A stretch of DNA of 7,513 nucleotides. It comes from Desulfobacterales bacterium. GTDB taxonomy: Bacteria; Desulfobacterota; Desulfobacteria; Desulfobacterales; BuS5. A program made the position numbers and the translations under genes. Position 1 is the first letter of the stretch, and the number at the start of each line of letters is the position of its first letter. The notes under the pieces are model-generated. The model did not search any database and had not been told where the DNA came from. It saw only the letters and a list, made by a program, of their open reading frames with translations. Shown piece after piece: positions 6,140 through 7,513 of the stretch. The stretch covers positions 1 through 7,513 of the forward strand of contig JAERRQ010000075.1 in assembly GCA_016735355.1 (NCBI GenBank), read 5' to 3'.

Positions 6140-6323
6140 GCAAAAACATTTCATGCCGGATTATATAGATTTTATACCTGAATTGAGGGGGTAGCCTTTA
6201 GTACCTTAGAGCCTGTTTAAAAATTCATGGGCTCTTACTCCTGAAACCCTGTCATAAAAAACAAGAAAATGACAATAAAAAACTATAGCTCCAAATTTTG
6301 TAGATGATTAACTTGATAAATGT

Positions 6324-6400
6324 GTAGGGGCAGAATCCATTTCTGCCCTTTATGAAATATGCCGGATATGGATAAGGGCGGATATGGAATCCGCCCCTAC
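6324..6400. repeat. Inverted pair of 27-nt palindromic intergenic repeats (MITE-like)
   Basis: The left copy (6324-6350) begins GTAGGGGC and ends GCCCTT. The right copy (6374-6400), read on the minus strand, is 23/27 identical to it. Each copy is itself a 10-bp hairpin with a TCCAT loop, and a 23-bp spacer separates them. All four differences fall in two base-paired positions and keep pairing. The form resembles the dispersed palindromic repeats seen in intergenic DNA of many bacteria. No clear target-site duplication is seen. Confidence 0.75.
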
Positions 6401-6459
6401 GTCGTGAATATGGTTTAGCATAATGACAAATTCATGAAGTGGATGTCCTGATTTGGGTT

Positions 6460-6474
6460 GCGGGCATCGCCCGC
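6460..6474. other. GC-rich hairpin
   Basis: GCGGGC (6460-6465) and GCCCGC (6469-6474) form a perfect 6-bp stem with a 3-nt loop, followed by TTTAG. It is too short in its T-run for a confident terminator and could be another palindromic repeat fragment. Confidence 0.4.
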
Positions 6475-6557
6475 TTTAGCTATTAACTTAATGGTTACAA
6501 GATGTTTTGCGATTACAAATTTTCACCCATTGTGTGTTATTTCTTACTAATGTAATA

Positions 6558-6598
6558 CCTTGATTTTTCAAGGCTAATCCCTCAACTTCGGTTATAAA
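6558..6598 (+). promoter_or_regulatory. Weak promoter and operator-like dyad before the radical SAM gene
   Basis: TATAAA at 6593-6598 is a possible -10, placing transcription start near 6605, about 22 nt before the GTG. No good -35 lies at the correct distance. Instead a perfect 6-bp dyad, CCTTGA (6558-6563) and TCAAGG (6568-6573), sits about where an activator or repressor would bind. Confidence 0.3.
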
Positions 6599-6626
6599 AT
6601 CATACATTATTCAAGGGGGGTATTCG

Positions 6627-7513
6627 GTGAGTGCTTTAGAACTTCCATTTCTAAAGAATATTGGTCTGATGTTGACATATAAATGTACAACGGCCTGCCC
6701 GCATTGTATCGTCAAGGCTGGACCGCATCGGACAGAAGAAGTTCTCATTGAAGATGCTGTTAATTGGGTTGAACAGGCAGCCAGATATCGCGCCGGTTAC
6801 ATCAAAGGTCTGGCTTTGACCGGCGGAGAGCCTTTTTATAATCTTGATTTACTCCGAAGAATATCCGATCTTGGTGATAAACTCGGCATGGTTATATCGG
6901 TGGTGTCTAATGCTTTTTGGGCCACTTCAAAACAAGCTGCACTCCGGATGCTTACGTCGGTCCCAGCCATACGGATGATTTCCCTCAGCACCGATGTATA
7001 CCATCAAAAGACTATTCCATTCGATCATGTTGTTAATGCAATAGAAGCAGCAGGGGAATGCGGTTTAGCATGCAGTGTCGCCGTATGCACAGATCATATA
7101 AATAACATCGAATACAAAAAAACGTTAACCAGGTTATCTCGAATTATTGATGAAGATAAAATACGTATCTCCATCGCTTTTCCGGTTGGTCGAGCAGAGA
7201 AATTATTGAAAGTTCTTCATTACGATACCTCCCCTGAGCCGTCTGTTTCTGCCTGTACGATGGGCAGTTCGCCGATTATTTTTCCGGATGGAAATATGTT
7301 TGCTTGCATCGGCCCGCTACTGACGCTGAAAAACAAGCATCCCCTGCTATTGGGTAATGTATATGAAGAACCTTTGGAAGTGATTTTAGACCGCGCTGAA
7401 TTGAATCTGCTGTTACATGCGATCAGAATTTGGGGACCCTGGAAACTCGTAGCGGCACTTAAAAAAGAAGGTTATTCGGATCTCTTGCCGGATGAATATA
7501 TAACGGACTCTGT
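6627..7513 (+). CDS. Radical SAM enzyme with C-terminal auxiliary cysteines, incomplete at window edge
   Basis: The first 295 residues of a radical SAM protein that would cleave S-adenosylmethionine to a 5'-deoxyadenosyl radical in the anaerobic cytoplasm. The cluster-binding motif is C20-x3-C24-x2-C27 (YKCTTACPHC) and the SAM-contact motif is GGEP at 66-69. VVSNAFWA (92-99) and LSTDVYHQ (120-127) fit later strands of the barrel. The C-terminal part has C210 and C227 around FPDGNMFAC, the arrangement seen in SPASM/twitch-type domains that bind a second iron-sulfur cluster; further ligands may lie beyond the window. Start is GTG 6627, 6 nt after AAGGGGGG at 6613-6620. Many such enzymes modify peptides or mature enzymes, but the substrate cannot be inferred. 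The nearest candidate partner is the 72-residue protein upstream. Confidence 0.88.
   Translation, partial: MSALELPFLKNIGLMLTYKCTTACPHCIVKAGPHRTEEVLIEDAVNWVEQAARYRAGYIKGLALTGGEPFYNLDLLRRISDLGDKLGMVISVVSNAFWATSKQAALRMLTSVPAIRMISLSTDVYHQKTIPFDHVVNAIEAAGECGLACSVAVCTDHINNIEYKKTLTRLSRIIDEDKIRISIAFPVGRAEKLLKVLHYDTSPEPSVSACTMGSSPIIFPDGNMFACIGPLLTLKNKHPLLLGNVYEEPLEVILDRAELNLLLHAIRIWGPWKLVAALKKEGYSDLLPDEYITDS

Larger units (their letters stand above)
6096..6626. other. Non-coding gap with several hairpins and palindromic repeats
   Basis: No gene was found on reading the plus-strand frames; the longest ATG-initiated frames are about 20 codons and lack ribosome binding sites. The gap holds a stem-loop at 6108-6139, a short GAGCC/GGCTC hairpin at 6209-6234, a paired palindromic repeat at 6324-6400, a GC-rich hairpin at 6460-6474 and a small dyad at 6558-6573. 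This is typical of a region that accumulates intergenic repeats, and it makes uninterrupted co-transcription of the flanking genes uncertain. Confidence 0.6.

Noticed and set aside
6153..6194. 13-codon frame as a possible peptide precursor
   Set aside because: No ribosome binding site, very short, and no residues typical of a modified core.
6270..6550. Search for tRNA genes or CRISPR repeats in the non-coding gap
   Set aside because: No cloverleaf or CCA-type acceptor stem and no regularly spaced direct repeats; the only repeated unit is the inverted palindromic pair.

Overview
The window looks like chromosomal DNA from an anaerobic Desulfobacterota (former Deltaproteobacteria) species. This is inferred from a PxxKW-type cysteine-rich protein, a family I associate with that group, together with a bacterial pyruvate phosphate dikinase, a sigma-54 activator and a radical SAM enzyme. 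Intergenic DNA is AT-rich and relatively long. I see no tRNA, rRNA, CRISPR array or intact insertion sequence.

Layout. (1) Positions 1-2229, minus strand: pyruvate phosphate dikinase, 743 codons visible, C-terminus cut off by the window edge. (2) 2524-3343, plus strand: a sigma-70-type promoter and a tight two-gene operon, a MoaD/ThiS-like sulfur-carrier protein with a TTG start followed 2 nt later by a CvpA-family membrane protein. The glycine codons ending the first gene double as the Shine-Dalgarno sequence of the second. (3) 3360-3818, plus strand: a perfect TTGACA-17-TATAAT promoter, two consecutive stem-loops ending in a strong intrinsic terminator, then the 92-residue PxxKW protein and its own terminator. 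This implies either a small RNA of about 55 nt or a terminator-controlled leader. (4) 3854-5311, minus strand: a complete GAF-AAA+-Fis sigma-54 enhancer-binding protein. (5) 5312-5876: a regulatory interval with two sigma-54-type -24/-12 elements pointing outwards, one towards the activator gene and one towards a 72-residue protein at 5877-6095. (6) 6096-6626: non-coding DNA with several hairpins and a pair of inverted palindromic repeats whose differences are compensatory. (7) 6627 to the window end: a radical SAM enzyme, incomplete at its C-terminus.

The most interesting candidate system is positions 3854-7513. A GAF-sensing sigma-54 activator, apparently transcribed from a sigma-54 promoter itself, lies divergent to a second sigma-54 promoter that drives an unrecognised small protein, with a radical SAM enzyme downstream in the same direction. 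I infer a signal-gated, possibly autoregulated module, but the small protein is not shown to be a substrate of the radical SAM enzyme. The second candidate is the promoter-hairpin-terminator unit at 3360-3449.
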